NCBI RefSeq assembly: GCF_004359215.1
Contig: NC_090614.1
Location: forward strand, 3,670,716-3,734,715
Length of the DNA: 64,000 nucleotides
Reading direction: 5' to 3'
Source: Bremia lactucae
Lineage: Eukaryota > Oomycota > Peronosporomycetes > Peronosporales > Peronosporaceae
In this document: positions 1 through 11,533 of the stretch, in pieces
Position numbering within the stretch: position 1 is the stretch's first letter
Layout: the number at the start of each line of letters is the position of its first letter
Made by a program: the position numbers and the translations under genes
The notes under the pieces: generated by a model
Database searches by the model: none
What the model saw: the letters and a program-made list of their open reading frames with translations, nothing else
Told to the model about the DNA's origin: nothing

Positions 1-2437
1 CTTTTTCGTTTAATTCAAATACGAGCGCTTCAAGTTGGATGGTAGCTTGGGACCGATCCCGCATTTGGCGCACCGAGGCGACAAGCTTTGCTTGTAATGC
101 ACGCAACTCTTCTATTGCTGACAATGGTGTTAACAAAGGGCTTGACGATGCCATGATGTGGCGCACGTGAGCACCAACTTCTTCACTCGTAGGTCTCTCA
201 CTTGGGTCAATTGACGTCATGCGAAGGACAAGATCCATTTCCATAGGAAAGTGTTGCCGTGCCTTCTGAGGCACAACGCCATGGCGCACGCCTGTAAGCA
301 CCTGTGAACGCTCCATCATTGTGCTAAACGGGCAGCATAGCTCTAGTAAAATAACACCCAAGGCAAAAATATCCGACTTAATCGAGTACTTGGCACATTT
401 AAAGCGAGAAGCGGTTTTCAGTAAGGCATCACTGCGGTTATAGCGGTAGCCCAGTTGCTCAGGAGAAGCATACGTGAACGTTCCAAGCGCCGTTGTGTGG
501 TTACCATCATCAAACCCATACTGCTGCAGTCGTTCACGAGGTGAAAGAGCTTTATCTGACATGCTGTCCTCATAAACCGATTTCGACAAGCCAAAATCAC
601 CAATCTTCGCGAGATCGCCATGAAGAAAGATATTGTCCGGTTTTATGTCACGGTGAATCACGTCGTACGAATGCATATGGGCCACGCCTTGCACCGCGCC
701 AAGAAAATAATTAAGACCCACTTGATGAATTTCAGACGTGTGAGTCCATGCTGATCGCTCTTTCAAGGAAGATCGGAGCCACGCTCCCAAGTTCGAATGC
801 GTTTCGATTTCAAGCTGTTGTCGCTCTTGAAGGGGCGACATCAGCTGATTTAGAAACTGATGAACTGGTTTGTGGTCACCTGCCTCCGTCGCTGTCAAGG
901 GCACAGCGTTTGCAGCCGTCCCGCACAACTCCATTTGTATGTAAAGAATGATTTGTGGTTTCATGACCACTGGCTCCGCCGTGAGAAGAGGTGACACACG
1001 ATTATCATCATTGGTTCCTTCACTAGTGCGGCAACTCGAGTCCTGTCCTTCTCTTTCATCTTCAAAAACAAACCCTGGAACCGAATATTCGTCAAACGAC
1101 AACGAGTCCGATGAAAAGTCAAGTGAAAACGACAAGCTTTCAGCTTCCATGTTGCTCATGCGCAGCTCAGCCTCTTCATCGAGTAGCTCCAATTGCTGTC
1201 GCTGAAGATTTTGAGCACTACACTGACTATCAATCAGTGATACGACAGACCCACGTACGCTTTCACTCGATTTCAATGTTTGAGTACTACACGCGTCGAT
1301 CTCTGTCCACGCTGTGTGGTAGCGCACCACATTTGGATGTGGAACCATGGATGCCATTAAACGAACTTCACGTAACGCTTGGCGCTCAGCGCGCGTTCCA
1401 TCCACTTCCGTCGCACGAGGAAGAACGACTTTTTTGATTGCATAGTAGCACCCATCGACCTTGCTACGCACCTTTATTACAGCACCTTGACCACCTTGAC
1501 CCAAAGAACCCACAACCTCGAAATCTTGGTCTAATCGTGAGTGAAATGTACCATCCAAGTCAATACTCGGTATTGTTACGGTACTACCCACTTTGGAAGA
1601 TGTCGGGATAAATGGCGGAAGAGCTGTAACTGCTGCTTTCGCAGACATAGCAGCAGGAAGGGATACGGTGCGTTTAAATGGTTTAAGCTGCTTGTGTTCC
1701 TCCTGACAGTCATTCGTTGTGACGAAAGCTGCGTGTTTCCATTTTAAAGACTCTAAAAACGCTTTATGCGATAGCTTTTTGTCTTGTGGCTGTTGTTTCG
1801 AGTACTTGGACTCGTTCCGCTGATTCAAGAATGTCGGAAAGCAGCTCCCTCGTGCTTGCAGCCATTTCGTCATATTTTTCTGTGGTGTAAGAAGTGCTGA
1901 TAGAGACGAGAGCGTGGCACTGCTGTGAGTGCGAAGGGGTCCTCGATGTACTGAAGGTGGCAATGGCACAGGACAGACAGTTGGAGTGGCCTTGGCTGCA
2001 TGAATGTCGGCATCGTTCTCTTCCGTTCCAATTTGGAAGTACCCAATAAATGGATTTGTCTTGTCTACTAACGTTCCTCGCTTGCTTGGATAGACTTCAC
2101 TTTCGCTCTCGGAAGTAGTTGTCGTTAAATTCCTAATCTCGCTGTTCCCACGTGGTGTTGCTACCTGCTCACTACACAAGCCTGCGAACGCAATAGGTGA
2201 TGAAGCCACACGCGGAACGTCGACAGGTTTGACCGATTGCGAGGCCGGCGAACTTGTAGCGAACTCATTCAACACATCGTCGCTGCTCCAGCGGCTAGTC
2301 GCGCCATTTTCAGCGTGGAGAGGAGAGCTCGGTGACGATAGGCGTCCACCGACCTGAGCGGCTGTGGCCACCCGTCGTACGCTGGGTAATCCGTTTACAC
2401 GATTCTTGGCAAGGCCATAGGCAAAAGTGCTTTGCAT
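1..2437 (-). CDS. eIF2-alpha kinase-like protein kinase (PEK/GCN2 family), 3' end beyond window
   Basis: The frame is open for 812 codons from an ATG at 2437 to the left edge, so the C-terminus is missing. An in-frame TAG lies just upstream of this ATG, which supports the start. Residues 1-300 are Ser/Thr/Pro-rich without a recognised domain. The kinase domain starts near 306: glycine loop GQGGQGAVIKV, ATP-binding Lys335 (YAIKKV), an acidic Ser-rich insert at about 383-495, HRDIKPDN from 595, DFG at 614-616, YASPEQ in the activation segment, and SDIFALGVILLEL followed by PFSTMMER...L..VR. The N-lobe insert and the PF-T-MER stretch are typical of PERK/HRI/GCN2-type kinases, which phosphorylate eIF2-alpha to restrain translation under stress. 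No membrane segment or RWD domain is visible, so the activating signal is unknown. It could be a more distant relative, but the family call is firm. Confidence 0.85.
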   Translation of the reverse strand, partial: MQSTFAYGLAKNRVNGLPSVRRVATAAQVGGRLSSPSSPLHAENGATSRWSSDDVLNEFATSSPASQSVKPVDVPRVASSPIAFAGLCSEQVATPRGNSEIRNLTTTTSESESEVYPSKRGTLVDKTNPFIGYFQIGTEENDADIHAAKATPTVCPVPLPPSVHRGPLRTHSSATLSSLSALLTPQKNMTKWLQARGSCFPTFLNQRNESKYSKQQPQDKKLSHKAFLESLKWKHAAFVTTNDCQEEHKQLKPFKRTVSLPAAMSAKAAVTALPPFIPTSSKVGSTVTIPSIDLDGTFHSRLDQDFEVVGSLGQGGQGAVIKVRSKVDGCYYAIKKVVLPRATEVDGTRAERQALREVRLMASMVPHPNVVRYHTAWTEIDACSTQTLKSSESVRGSVVSLIDSQCSAQNLQRQQLELLDEEAELRMSNMEAESLSFSLDFSSDSLSFDEYSVPGFVFEDEREGQDSSCRTSEGTNDDNRVSPLLTAEPVVMKPQIILYIQMELCGTAANAVPLTATEAGDHKPVHQFLNQLMSPLQERQQLEIETHSNLGAWLRSSLKERSAWTHTSEIHQVGLNYFLGAVQGVAHMHSYDVIHRDIKPDNIFLHGDLAKIGDFGLSKSVYEDSMSDKALSPRERLQQYGFDDGNHTTALGTFTYASPEQLGYRYNRSDALLKTASRFKCAKYSIKSDIFALGVILLELCCPFSTMMERSQVLTGVRHGVVPQKARQHFPMEMDLVLRMTSIDPSERPTSEEVGAHVRHIMASSSPLLTPLSAIEELRALQAKLVASVRQMRDRSQATIQLEALVFELNEK

Positions 2438-3954
2438 TAGTCGACTTTTGCGCGTCTATGACTATAATTGAATCGACCACTGCAATGATTCCCAAGGTCG
2501 AGGCAAGGCGACGACAGGTAGACGGACACTTGTCCGCTTGGTAAGCCAGCTATGTTCGTGTTAGTCCCCGCACACGTTTCGCTCCAGCCCTGCCCTTAAG
2601 CTTCCTTCTCTTCACGGAGGCAGGAACGAGTGCGGACTAGTGAAATTGCGATTTGAAGAAGAGTGATTGTCAGCAAGGACCCCCTTAGAAAGCGATAACG
2701 AAAACTGTAACAAATGAGCACCAGACGATGGATTGTCACCACAACGTGGAAGACAATGCGAATTTTTGCGTCGAGATATCCTTTTAACGGGCAGCAAGCG
2801 ACGTTGCGTTTTCGTGAGGAGGACAAAACGATGCAATTACATGCAACCATGACAATCCAGCAAAAGATCTTAAGGTTTTCAAAGCATTGTCGCCGAGGCG
2901 CTGTGCATAATCTAACTTGATGTCACCTAGTAACCACATCATCACGTTGAATGATTCCCATAACCTGCATCGATCCTGTCACGACTCTTAATATGTTGGG
3001 CGAAGCACATGTTTTGCAACTGCATTGTTCCTGCAAACATTTCTTACAGGTAATGGCGTAGTCATTGATCCTTCGCACCTTTCATATCAAAATTGTCAGG
3101 TTTTGGCATCTCAAATCGCCGCTACATCTACTGTTACTGTATGTCATTTACTGCGTAGCCATCGTTTAATTTTTATTCGCTTTTATCGAGAAGCGTTTCC
3201 CATTCGGCCTAGTGGTTTCAATTTTGTCAGCACCAAACTCGAAACGCATGTTCGTGCGTAAAAAAAAAAATTGCTTAAAAGAGGGTTCGTTGCATAATGG
3301 CAGGACTTTGACTTTTAGAAAAATGTTGACTACTGCGATCAGCAAGACCCGTGATTTTCAAAGATCTTGTTTAAAATCTTAAAAAACCAATCTAGCCAAA
3401 CCCGAACTTCCTTGTTTTGCTTAGGATCATTTTAACTAGGCTTTGTTGCGACGACCACATTTGTTACCCATAATAAGTGGGATTTTAGGAATTAACTACT
3501 TTAATTAAAATAGAAGGGTATTTTACCCATAAAGTATATGTACCACTACAACGGTTCTCCAATCAATGTGTCCATTACAAGCGTTCCGTTTCTGTCGGTC
3601 CACGCATATTGCATGATCGAGCAACTTTCGACTCTGAGCTTAATGTTTCGCCAGGGTATGGCTTTTTATCGACAACGGAAATTGGCGTGCAGTATTAACT
3701 CTACCTAATTCCCATCCATTTTTCATGCATTTATTGTATAGGAAGTTTTTATTGATAAATCCTGCAATTGGTGGCAGTCCAATAATCGAAATCATAATAA
3801 TTCTTATAGTAATTTTCTTTTCCTTTTAAATCTCTATCAGGGCAATATCAATTTTAATGCAACCGTTAATAATTAAGAATTCAAGTTTAGTGTGAAATAT
3901 GTGGTGCATACAAACACACCAAAAAAGTGAGACAAAAAATGTACTTGAGCAATA
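2438..3954. other. Intergenic spacer between divergent genes
   Basis: No gene is supported here. Short open frames on both strands lack recognisable motifs and consistent composition. The right half is AT-rich, as expected for the promoter of the plus-strand gene beginning at 3955. The left end must hold the promoter of the minus-strand kinase gene. Confidence 0.5.
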
Positions 3955-5466
3955 ATGGAGTTGGACGTAGTCGTCTGCTCCACGTCGGGCAAGCCAATCC
4001 TGCGACACAGAGTGTTTACTCCGGATCCAAACAGCTCACTTGATGACGACGACTCATCCTCGAGCTCGTTTACAAGCTCGCTTCAGGGTCTCTTGTCTTT
4101 TGTGTCCTGTACGCAACACGAAGAGCTGCTGGAGCTAGTCACCGCGGGCTGTCGCTGTGTCTTTCAAAGCTCCGAGTGTCTAACATTCGCTGCAATCGTA
4201 AAAGAAGACACGCAGGATATACCAAACGTAGCCTCGCATTGTTTAAAGCATCTCGTGCAGCTGCTTCAGAATCAAATTCTATTTGTATTAAGTGATCGAG
4301 GACTAAATGTGTTGCGCCGACAGCCAGGCTACGATCTTCGTGAGCTTCTCAATGGTACTGAGCGCGTCACAAAATATTTAACAGAGCTATGGGCGTCCAC
4401 AGCACCTTTTCGGTTTAAAGACTGGGGTGTGCCCTTTGTTCGGCTTAAACCCGAGATACGACGGGAAGTCACGCGGGCCTTGGAGTTTGACGAATCGTCG
4501 GCCATGATTGGTGGCCTTTTAATCGCCGAGCAAAAAGTCGTGGCGATTACTCAATCGCACAAGAAACACTTTGAGATGCTTGTCGATGGTAAGTAAGTAA
4601 GTCTGGAAGAACGACGTTGAGTACTTATACGAGCTATATGTAGATGTATTATTGCTGATCAATTTTGTCTACCATACCCCATCACTCGTCAAAAGTGAGA
4701 CCTGGGTACCAATTTGCTTCCCAAATTTCAATTCAAGGTACGTTTTAAAGCACAAATAGGTACAGCTTGCCGTTGCATATATTGAAAATGGGTATATATT
4801 GTATTGTATGGTAGTGGTTTCTTACATGCGTACGTGGTCTTTTTGACCAATGACGTATGCTTGCTGCTGTTCAGTAGCGAGCAATCGCTCGACGAATTTC
4901 CGTTTTTTCAAGCGAAAAAAAAGACAATTGCTCGTCGTCTCGAAGAATGTGGTGCTTTGGAAGCAATTATTGCGTCCGTGAAGCACCACTCGGAGTGGCA
5001 ACTTCATTTTGATTTACCGCTTTTGCATCATTTTATTTACAAGAATGAACTCACTGGAGAATGTGCCGAGCCGGAGCTGACGTTTCCCTTTGATGGCAAA
5101 GATTTTGAAACACGTGTGCAATTGCTGAATCAATACGCCAAACTTCAGCATCTCATGTTTCCAGCCCCAAAGGACGGTCCAGCTCGTGAGTGTCAACGGT
5201 TTGGCAAACGATTAGCAACATTGCAAGAAACGACAGCTGCGCGTATGGTGTACGAACGTAGCGACACTGGGTTGTTTTTTGGCATGTGCAGTGCGGACTA
5301 TCGACTTTTTGTGTGGTTTGACTCGCTCTCTTCCATAACGGATGCACGTGAGCAAATCCAAGTTTTACTGAACCGATTGCGTCATGATGAAGAGCTCATG
5401 TCCGTGACTCTTTTTCGTTCGAACACTGGCTTTCCGTCCGTGAGAGCGTTTGGAATGTGGCCGTGA
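3955..5466 (+). CDS. MON1: Vacuolar fusion protein MON1 (SAND family), three exons
   Basis: I read three exons: 3955-4588, 4644-4737 and 4815-5466, with GT-AG introns of 55 and 77 bp. The joined frame is 460 codons including the stop (459 aa). The 94-nt middle exon encodes LLINFVYHTPSLVKSETWVP and is needed to link the conserved blocks SHKKHFEMLVDG and SGFLHAYVVFL, which confirms the splicing. MON1 forms a dimer with CCZ1 that acts as guanine-nucleotide exchange factor for Rab7 on late endosomes, vacuoles and autophagosomes. The protein has the longin-type folds of the family and no membrane segment. An acidic Ser-rich stretch sits near residues 25-45. The N-terminal region before the first longin block is shorter than in animals. 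The start is an ATG shortly after an AT-rich leader. Confidence 0.93.
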
Positions 5467-8271
5467 CCTTGTGAATGTTCAATACGGTACGGATGCTCTA
5501 ACTAAACAGTTGATTTGGCAAGCAGGTTTTACTTAAGTTTAGTATGTGAGTTAGTAAAGAATTGAGGAAAATATCTTACATGCAGAATAGACGATTATGT
5601 ATCATTGACACGTCCAAAATTACATTTAGTCGTGTCAATAATATAAAAGCGTCAAACAAAACATTCGTATTAGCGCCACGAATAAGTGTCGCTTTATGAA
5701 TAGTTTCTTGAGAATATTTGATACAAAATTGGCTAAGGATGTTTACTGAATTTTTTTTAAATGCCTTGTAGTATTAACTTTGAAAATCGAGAGCATGGAT
5801 CGATCAGGTGCTTGAAGCTTGCCTCTAATTCCTCCTACAAAAGCTCCATGTCTACAAGTCGTTAAAAGTCACCACAAATGATCATTACCTAGCAACACTC
5901 GCTCTTTCTCTAACGTAAACTGGCTTTGCGCGCTTCATGGCATCAAACTGAGCCTGTTCAAAAGGAACTTGTCATTTGTCATTTAGATAGAGAACTCGAA
6001 GCATACAAGTACGCTGCCTCGTTGCTTGACTGCGGCCATACCGAAACATGTAAGAGCTCTTTATAATTCAATCAATGCTGTAATTGTGAGTTCGTAGCAT
6101 TCATGACAGTTTTTTGGAATCAGTTCTGACTTCTTGCTGGCGATGTCGTACGGGTGCTCCCATCACAAAGATCCAGTCTCAGCATCATTAACGATATGGA
6201 GAATACATAATAAGTATCACTTACCAAGCATCGCACAACTTTGCTGTTGTTGCAGTAGCTATTGCTTTGATGTTTCAGAATTTCATTATCCCTCTGTAAC
6301 AACTTCGATTATTTCTGCAACAGGCCGTTTAAGGAGAATTTATCAGCATTGAATCTCGATTTGAAAGTTATGATGTCAGAGTGTGTTACCTACACGGATT
6401 AGTTTCATATCCACGAATAAGGCTCACGAATCCAGGATCTCTTTTAACTTTCTGAACTACTTCAACAAGCACAATTTTCTAAACACGATAGCAAGTTTCC
6501 CATTCCATATCGTCTCCGAAAATTTACACTTCGAAGCTGAGCGTAATTCTAGTAGCAAAGCGAGGTACTTTTAAATTTCTTAAGTTCGCTGGAGCGGTAT
6601 TTAATCTAGCAAGTCGCATGTCGAATCCATCTTATCGATCAAAAATGGTGTAAGAACAGCTGAACGGTGAATGGATGGCTATCTCCATTTGATGTTGCCG
6701 GGGCTATATCTTAGAAAAGTAAAATGCCATCTTTCTCAGTTGTGAGCAATATCTAGTTGATGAATGACACCAACTTTAAAGCACTGTATAGGAGTACGAT
6801 TTTCTTAAAACGTTTCTATCATCACCTTGCCGACCATACATAGTGCATGCCTTCGAGCTTATTGTGGCGCAAAATCGATTTGTGTAAGGTCTAACGCGTA
6901 AATACATACGATGTCTGATAAAACTTCAGATAGTTCACACCGTGTGGCCGTTCGAAGATCTTTTGAGACCACTGAGCTTTAAATTCTCGCAAGCGTGACG
7001 ATGCTGCGTTTTTATAGGAGCAGTCTGTCGAACCAATACTTTAAGCAAGCTCTATTTCAAAATTACGCAAAGGATTCCTAAAGGGGTCCTCTTGCTGCAC
7101 GTAGCGCTTCGTCGTGTTCGCCTTTAGTTAAGCTCTGATCGTCGTTTTCTTCATCTTGAGATGGATTAAAGAGCACACTTTACCAAGCATTTGGTAATGA
7201 CGAAACTCTATTGTGTCTTGAACAGTCTCAGAATGCCCGAATGCCAGATGATAATCTGAAGAATGATCGCCGTGGCGTTTAAGCACGCTTTTTAGATGCT
7301 GTAATTCAAGTTGAACTCAGTACGATGAGGTCGAAACGGCAATCTAACCAGCTGCGTACCAAAAATCTCAACATTTCCGCTTTTTCGACCAGATAAACTC
7401 AAGGTACGTACTGGACGATTGAATTAGCACCGTGCATCGACGTGTTCACTGCCTTGGCGCCATATTCGGTGAGGTGTATTTCTTAAAAGCGTGTTTTAAA
7501 ATGTATCACTGCGCCAAATGTGGCAAAATTAAGTCAGTCGTTCAATATCCCAAATAGTATTTATGATGATAGAAGCTTGCTGTGCTACTTGATCTTCAGA
7601 ACATTATTTTAATTTAAGACCTAAAGTGTTTTTGTACTGAGAGCTGTTTTAAAAATTGAGTTAACATTTGCGATAATACACCTGAAAACAATGGCAGCTG
7701 TTCGCATTTTAAAGCAGGAACTCACAAGCCAGAAGCTACAACAATCGGACTGTATGTAATAAGTCTTGTGCTGTCGTCGTTTGTAGGCTGACGCATCGTA
7801 TTCACGATCTCTGTAGCTGTGTCACTTGAGTCGTCCCATTTAGCCGTCTCACTATATAAGGATATTTATTGTCTCGACGTCTGTCGAATTTCACGCACGA
7901 GAATGCGTAGTAATCGTTGTGCATGCGAATAGAGCGAGCAAAGAATAGAGAAGCAGGCTGTTTCATCGCGATAGCGCCAGTATAAAAACAACATTACTGG
8001 GATGACGGCTGGAACGCCTTTTGTGATTTAGCTGAAAACTCTTTACTAGACATGCTCGTACGGCCTATCATTTGTCACGAACATCACTACGAAAATCACA
8101 TGAATATAAAACTTTTTGTCGACCTATTTGTGGCAAGTTATTTTGTTTGCTTTGATTTAACATGAAAATGGTTGCGACTGCAGGTTTAAGTGACAATACA
8201 ACAGCAGAAATACACCCTTCCGCCTTGGCCTCTTTTATATATATCGACAGCTGTAATGATCCTCCAACCCT
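5467..8271. other. Gene-poor spacer with possible decayed coding remnants
   Basis: Nearly 2.8 kb of AT-rich sequence without an intact gene. On the minus strand around 7090-7330 there are two abutting open stretches that look coding. One contains LKSVLKRHGDHSSDYHLAFG; the other is an acidic tail ending EALRAARGPL, shifted in frame. They may be a decayed or spliced gene, but I recognise no family. No retrotransposon motifs were seen here. Confidence 0.4.
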
Positions 8272-8749
8272 TTGGATCCTTGCGCGCATGTTCCGCACAT
8301 CCCTCCCTTGCGTCTTCCCTCGCGTCGCTATTTCTTTCGCGACGTGCGCTTCGACAGCAACGACTTTCGAGTCCGTCAAACTCCTACCTTGCCCCCCTCC
8401 AATCGACCCATACGTCCTAAACTACCACTAGACTACAAGAAACCTGCTTCGTTCTGACCGGACGATTCGTGGATTTTCTTCGGCGTCGAGAGCACGCCAG
8501 CAAATGTATCTTCCAGCCCCACACTGCCCCGTTTACGTCATTTCCTGTAGAAAGCCATACTTGGGATTCTCCTGACGAAGAGCCCTTGAATTCTCGCACT
8601 TATCTGCAGTATTTCGTGCCAAATAGTAGTATGGATAAGCTTGACGTATAGCACTGAAATTCTGACGTTCCGGCTACACGAGAACGGCTTGCGGTTTACG
8701 CTCAGAACGCAAAAGTGCCACTCTACGACCCGCTTCTCGGGCAGCTTTC
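8272..8749 (+). pseudogene. Broken open frames directly upstream of the 8750 gene
   Basis: Three protein-like plus-strand stretches follow one another in different frames. The first (8272-8457) contains RYFFRDVRFDSNDFRVRQTP. The second (8469-8651) contains MDFLRRREHASKCIFQ. After two stops, the same frame resumes with ERLAVYAQNAKVPLYDPLLG just before the ATG at 8750. Base composition matches the GC-richer gene that follows. They could be the frameshifted N-terminal part of the 8750 gene, missed short introns, or an unrelated decayed gene. I do not recognise a domain. Confidence 0.35.
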
Positions 8750-9496
8750 ATGAATACCTCGATGCCTAGCAGCGCCCCGAGCGCATGGCACAAACGGGTG
8801 GGGCGTCAGAAGCAACAGGCCCATAGCAAACTCGGGTCGTGGTTTGTGAGCAAATTCACGAGCAAAGGCAAGCTCTTGCGCGAACACGATGAGGAAACGG
8901 CACAGAATTTACGGCGTCGACCCGTGGGGAAGCTCAGTGCCGTCACGAACCAGCAACAAGCCAATGCTGCGCGACGGGAGGAGCTTGGAAACCCCAAGCC
9001 CATGCGTCAGAAGAGCTACTTGCGCTTACAGCTGCAAGAGATGAAGCGGCAGTCTGCCGAGACCTTACAGCGCGTTCAGAAGCGAATGGATGGCGAAGTC
9101 GTGAGAGAAGAACACGAATTGGAAGAGAAATCGTTATCGGACGAGGACGAAGATGGCCACGTTATTGACGGCCCCGAAGATGTTCAACGCGAGAGCGTGA
9201 GTAGTAATCCGGCGTCGTCTATGGGCTCCAGTACGTGTTTGCGACGCCGCAGTGCTGCCGAAGAGAAGCAAGAGCGGGAAGATGAGATTTTGGCCCACGA
9301 GACTCAGCGACACGAGTACTCGGAGGAAGTGAATCGACGCATGAGTCAAGCCACGCAGCTCTACGCCGAAGCGATTAGCGCATTGGATTACGCTCTACAT
9401 CCTGAGCGACAATCAGAGGTCGGAGGATCGTCCAAGCCGCTGTTTCTAGGCGTGAAGACTGGGAGCACTCAAATGCCCAAAAGTGAATGGATTTGA
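8750..9496 (+). CDS. Hypothetical protein, charged, predicted helical
   Basis: A single 248-codon frame from ATG to stop, GC-richer than the flanks. I do not recognise the family. The N-terminus is basic (WHKRVGRQKQ..., SKFTSKGKLL). The middle is Gln/Glu/Arg-rich and likely coiled coil (about residues 85-125), followed by an acidic patch (LSDEDEDG). A second helical Glu/Arg-rich stretch (EEKQEREDEILAHETQRHEY, near 170-190) leads to a short C-terminal tail with GVKTGSTQMPK. There is no signal peptide, membrane segment or catalytic motif. Protein-like frames just upstream suggest the true gene may begin further 5' or be damaged there. The length and uniform composition make a real gene likely. 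Confidence 0.6.
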   Translation: MNTSMPSSAPSAWHKRVGRQKQQAHSKLGSWFVSKFTSKGKLLREHDEETAQNLRRRPVGKLSAVTNQQQANAARREELGNPKPMRQKSYLRLQLQEMKRQSAETLQRVQKRMDGEVVREEHELEEKSLSDEDEDGHVIDGPEDVQRESVSSNPASSMGSSTCLRRRSAAEEKQEREDEILAHETQRHEYSEEVNRRMSQATQLYAEAISALDYALHPERQSEVGGSSKPLFLGVKTGSTQMPKSEWI

Positions 9497-11041
9497 TCCG
9501 GACTAAATCGACAATTTCTTTGAAAGGACGTTCGATTTTGGAGAAAGAGGTGAAGGGGGTGTATATCAAGATGTAGGTTGGTATAAATGTGACGGCGATA
9601 TTTTATTAGACATCAAGGACACAGTACGTAGGACGTGACAATAGTAGATGATAGTATAAACGGTTGATAATTAAAGCACTTGTGCAAAAGAGGAGTTTAG
9701 GTCTCTCGATGAGAATTAGGAATAAGCGATTGCTGCGACAAAGTGACCGCAACTCGATTGTAGCCATCAAACGCTGTCTTGATCCATCTCGGCCAAAACC
9801 TGGATGTGTTGGAAAATCGATACAGGATCGCTATTGAAAGTGCGGTCCAGTGATGGCGTCAGATCGAAGGCGTGAACGAGAGTATTCGCAAAGTTCCGAA
9901 ACAGTAATGAACGACGACAATCGTGTTGCAACGAACATCACTTGGTGTTTGCGTCAGAGAGGCTGCCTCTAGTATGCTCCTACTTTGTCATTTGAATCGC
10001 CAAGCAGCATTTCGGGTACCACTTTTGGTAGACTTGTTGTTAGAAAGGTCTCTGCAATTTTAAAGCTATGTGTGACATATCGTGACTCGTCGTCAATATC
10101 GTAAAAGAGAGTTGTGATGACGGGAACGTTGGTCCGTACTTCCTTTGATCTAGCAAAATAGCGCTTTCGCCAATGTCTTTAAATGTGCAAAGCGGTCGCA
10201 CGTAGTCAGAAGTGTACGAGAAATTAGCACGACCTCATCTAAGAAATTTGATTACAATGCTTTAACGTCGCGACGATTGGCGGGTACAAACGATTCAGCG
10301 GGGCAAAGGCATTTGTCTGGACTCATTTAGTGGACTATGCGCCTTGTTCCGGACACGTGACATGGCTGGCTGTTTCAATTGCTGAAATATTAGGTTCCAA
10401 AACGATAGCAATCTTTTAGCGGACATTAATTCGTGATGCAGATGCTGGTCCTGTAACCGCTGGCTACTTCGCACGCACCCTCCTTGTCGCAGAAACATGT
10501 ACTTTACACTGCCGTTCCGCGACATGGATCCATGTCAAGTCGTCTTCGTTATAACATACAAGAGCATTTTAACCACATTGAGAATTTTAGCTCATCAATC
10601 GCTTTTTTGGTGCTTGGCCCCCACTATTGGCAGTTGACGATACGAACACCTTGGTCATATTCCTTTAAGGCTGCTAAGAACCCAATGGAATCCTGTAAAT
10701 GGTGATCTTTGCTCGAAACGGCTGATGCTCGTAATCACATTTTGTGCAAGAAAGTCATCCTTGACATAATTAATTGCTACGCTTGAAGTCTTACCTATTG
10801 GCAGTCATCACGTACGACTAAAGTGCTATGACAACCATTCTTGTAAGTAACGTCTGTCCTATTGTCGTGCTCCTCACGGACCCGTCGCTTGTGTGGAATC
10901 ACTTCTTAGCTTGCCTTGGCATGACCGATGTGCAAGTGAGTTGGAACATGGTAGAGCAGCACGAAGCGCGTTCAACCCATTCGACTTTTTGCCGACCACA
11001 ACACAAGCACATACTTTGACAAATCTTATAGCGAAACAACA
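9497..11041. other. Intergenic spacer, nothing recognised
   Basis: About 1.5 kb with only short open frames in shifting phases. No conserved motifs, RNA gene or transposon sequence could be identified. It should contain the terminator of the 8750 gene and the promoter of the 11042 gene. Confidence 0.45.
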
Positions 11042-11533
11042 ATGCAACGTAAACAAGCTTTGTTCGAGTCTACTGTCGCTCATCCGGTTACCTACCTCTG
11101 GACAAATGCTTTTAAAGACTCTAGTCTAGTACATCGCAATCTTAGCGTCACGTGCTCTCAGGAAGATGATCAATGTGGGAGGACGTCCTGGAATGGCGTT
11201 CCTGCGTCAAGCGATTGCAATGATACCAACCACTTCCCACAACGTCTGCAGACCACGGAATTGCCCCCCTTGAACGCATCACCAAGCCGCCTTCGGCTCA
11301 TTTACGACGATGAAGATGCTAAAGATCGAGTGTGCAGCAATGTGCAGCGCCTGCTTAAAGTTGTCCAGCAAGACCCCGAGGCCAAGTCTGCAAACGCGCA
11401 ATTGGCGCGGAAGGTGCTGAAGTATCGGCGGGTTATGGAAAGACTGGGTGACGTGAACGTCGAAGACCCACATTTTGATGCGTCCGCATTTTTTGGCATC
11501 GAATGGCGCCGCGTCGGTAAATCCTCACGCTGA
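11042..11533 (+). CDS. Hypothetical small protein
   Basis: A 163-codon frame starting at an ATG. I do not recognise the family. The first 80 residues are Ser/Thr/Asn-rich and probably disordered. The C-terminal half is more ordered, with a helical stretch around residues 95-135 (NVQRLLKVVQQDPEAKSANA, then KVLKYRRVMERLGDV) and an aromatic end (ASAFFGIEWRRV). There is no signal peptide or membrane segment. Reading-frame length and the ordered second half support a real gene, but it stands alone in a gene-poor region and could be the last exon of something larger. Confidence 0.45.
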   Translation: MQRKQALFESTVAHPVTYLWTNAFKDSSLVHRNLSVTCSQEDDQCGRTSWNGVPASSDCNDTNHFPQRLQTTELPPLNASPSRLRLIYDDEDAKDRVCSNVQRLLKVVQQDPEAKSANAQLARKVLKYRRVMERLGDVNVEDPHFDASAFFGIEWRRVGKSSR

